Of a DNA stretch of 6,736 bases, positions 6,280 through 6,736 are shown in pieces. Made by a program: the position numbers and the translations under genes. The number at the start of each line of letters is the position of its first letter. The first letter of the stretch is position 1. Source of the DNA: Candidatus Sabulitectum sp. Lineage in GTDB: Bacteria > Fermentibacterota > Fermentibacteria > Fermentibacterales > JCC-6. Under the pieces are notes generated by a model that saw only the letters and a list, made by a program, of their open reading frames with translations, did no database searches and was not told the origin of the DNA. Location: NCBI GenBank assembly GCA_029934845.1, contig JAOZLN010000043.1, forward strand, positions 491 to 7,226. Direction: 5' to 3'.

Positions 6280-6736
6280 TGTTCTGCTCCCAGCAACCTG
6301 GAAGCATGGTCTTCTGCCCCGGAGCCCCCGCCAAGAAGCCTTGCAAGTTCCTTCAATTTCCCGGGTCTGGAGTGAAGAACCTCAACGGTTGTAACAGGCA
6401 TTTCATCCGCATAAGACTTTGTAACAGCCAGATGCCTTTGTGCTCTTGACGCGATCTGAGCCAGATGTGAAATAACAATGATCTGTCTTGAGGAAGCAGC
6501 CCTCAATAAAGACTCTGCCAGATTGTGTGCCGTCTCTCCCCCTGTACCTGCATCAATTTCGTCAAATACCAGAGTGGATGCTGAAGATGAATCTGCAACA
6601 ACCAGCGCAAGAGAAAGAGCAACCCTGGACAGTTCCCCGCCACTGGCCACTGCCTCCAGCGAATCCACAGGAATTCCCCTGTTTGCAGAGAACATGAAAA
6701 GAACTGATTCCGCTCCCCTTGAATCCAGAATAGTGC
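6276..6736 (-). CDS. recN: DNA repair protein RecN, C-terminal part (5' end outside window)
   Basis: Last 152 residues of RecN, an SMC-like ABC ATPase of double-strand break repair that acts with RecA on the nucleoid. The whole protein is usually about 550 residues, so some 400 lie beyond the window edge. In visible residues, LFMFSANRG (12-20) is the typical RecN lead-in. The ABC signature is VASGGELSR (29-37), Walker B is TLVFDEIDAGTGG (54-66) with D58 and E59, and the switch histidine is H90 in VISHLAQIASRAQRH (87-101). The ending, ELARLLGGG (129-137) and a short helix, is also characteristic. The reading frame stays open to position 6736; the methionine at 6695 is internal and not a start. 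The SGGELSR and DEIDAGTGG pair separates it from SMC, RecF and SbcC. The stop codon overlaps the next start as GTGA. Confidence 0.96.
   Translation of the reverse strand, partial: TILDSRGAESVLFMFSANRGIPVDSLEAVASGGELSRVALSLALVVADSSSASTLVFDEIDAGTGGETAHNLAESLLRAASSRQIIVISHLAQIASRAQRHLAVTKSYADEMPVTTVEVLHSRPGKLKELARLLGGGSGAEDHASRLLGAEQ
6287..6291 (-). promoter_or_regulatory. Ribosome binding site for the pgsA-like gene
   Basis: GGGAG on the minus strand lies seven bases before GTG at 6279-6277, inside the last codons of recN. It supports the GTG as the true start even though it overlaps the recN stop codon. Confidence 0.6.

Overview
All genes in this window lie on the minus strand, so transcription runs from high to low coordinates: recN (3' part only), a pgsA-type CDP-alcohol phosphatidyltransferase, smc, ftsY, an ABC transporter ATP-binding protein, and a GGDEF-domain protein that leaves the window at position 1. 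It is a bacterial housekeeping region. I see no RNA gene, insertion sequence, CRISPR array or substantial repeat. The SMC protein with its R-loop and signature-motif variants, the short FtsY and the GGDEF/ATPase-like fusion suggest a Gram-negative-type bacterium outside the well-studied Proteobacteria and Firmicutes, perhaps in the FCB superphylum or a related candidate phylum. That placement is inference, not proof.

Layout: 6276-6736 holds the C-terminal ABC half of RecN. 5716-6279 holds an integral-membrane phospholipid synthase whose catalytic motif is fully intact. 2310-5726 holds a complete chromosome-condensation SMC ATPase. 1426-2313 holds the SRP receptor GTPase FtsY. 690-1454 holds an ABC-2/EcsA-like ATPase without a visible permease. 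1-615 holds a diguanylate cyclase domain followed by the first residues of what looks like an AAA/STAND ATPase module. The first five genes overlap one another at every junction (4, 11, 4 and 29 bases), so they almost certainly form one translationally coupled operon. Only the GGDEF gene is set off by a gap (616-689), which holds a weak promoter candidate and no obvious terminator.

The operon joins DNA repair (RecN), membrane lipid synthesis (PgsA-like), chromosome organisation (SMC) and membrane protein targeting (FtsY), all tied to growth and the cell cycle. The most notable observations are that none of the five visible start codons is ATG (three GTG, two TTG), that SMC has an altered ABC signature (LSEGE), altered R-loop segment and divergent hinge, that the ABC gene after ftsY mimics the ftsY-ftsE order without being FtsE, and that the GGDEF domain sits at the extreme N-terminus of an apparent multidomain ATPase protein. 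I found no convincing evidence of a wholly new system here.
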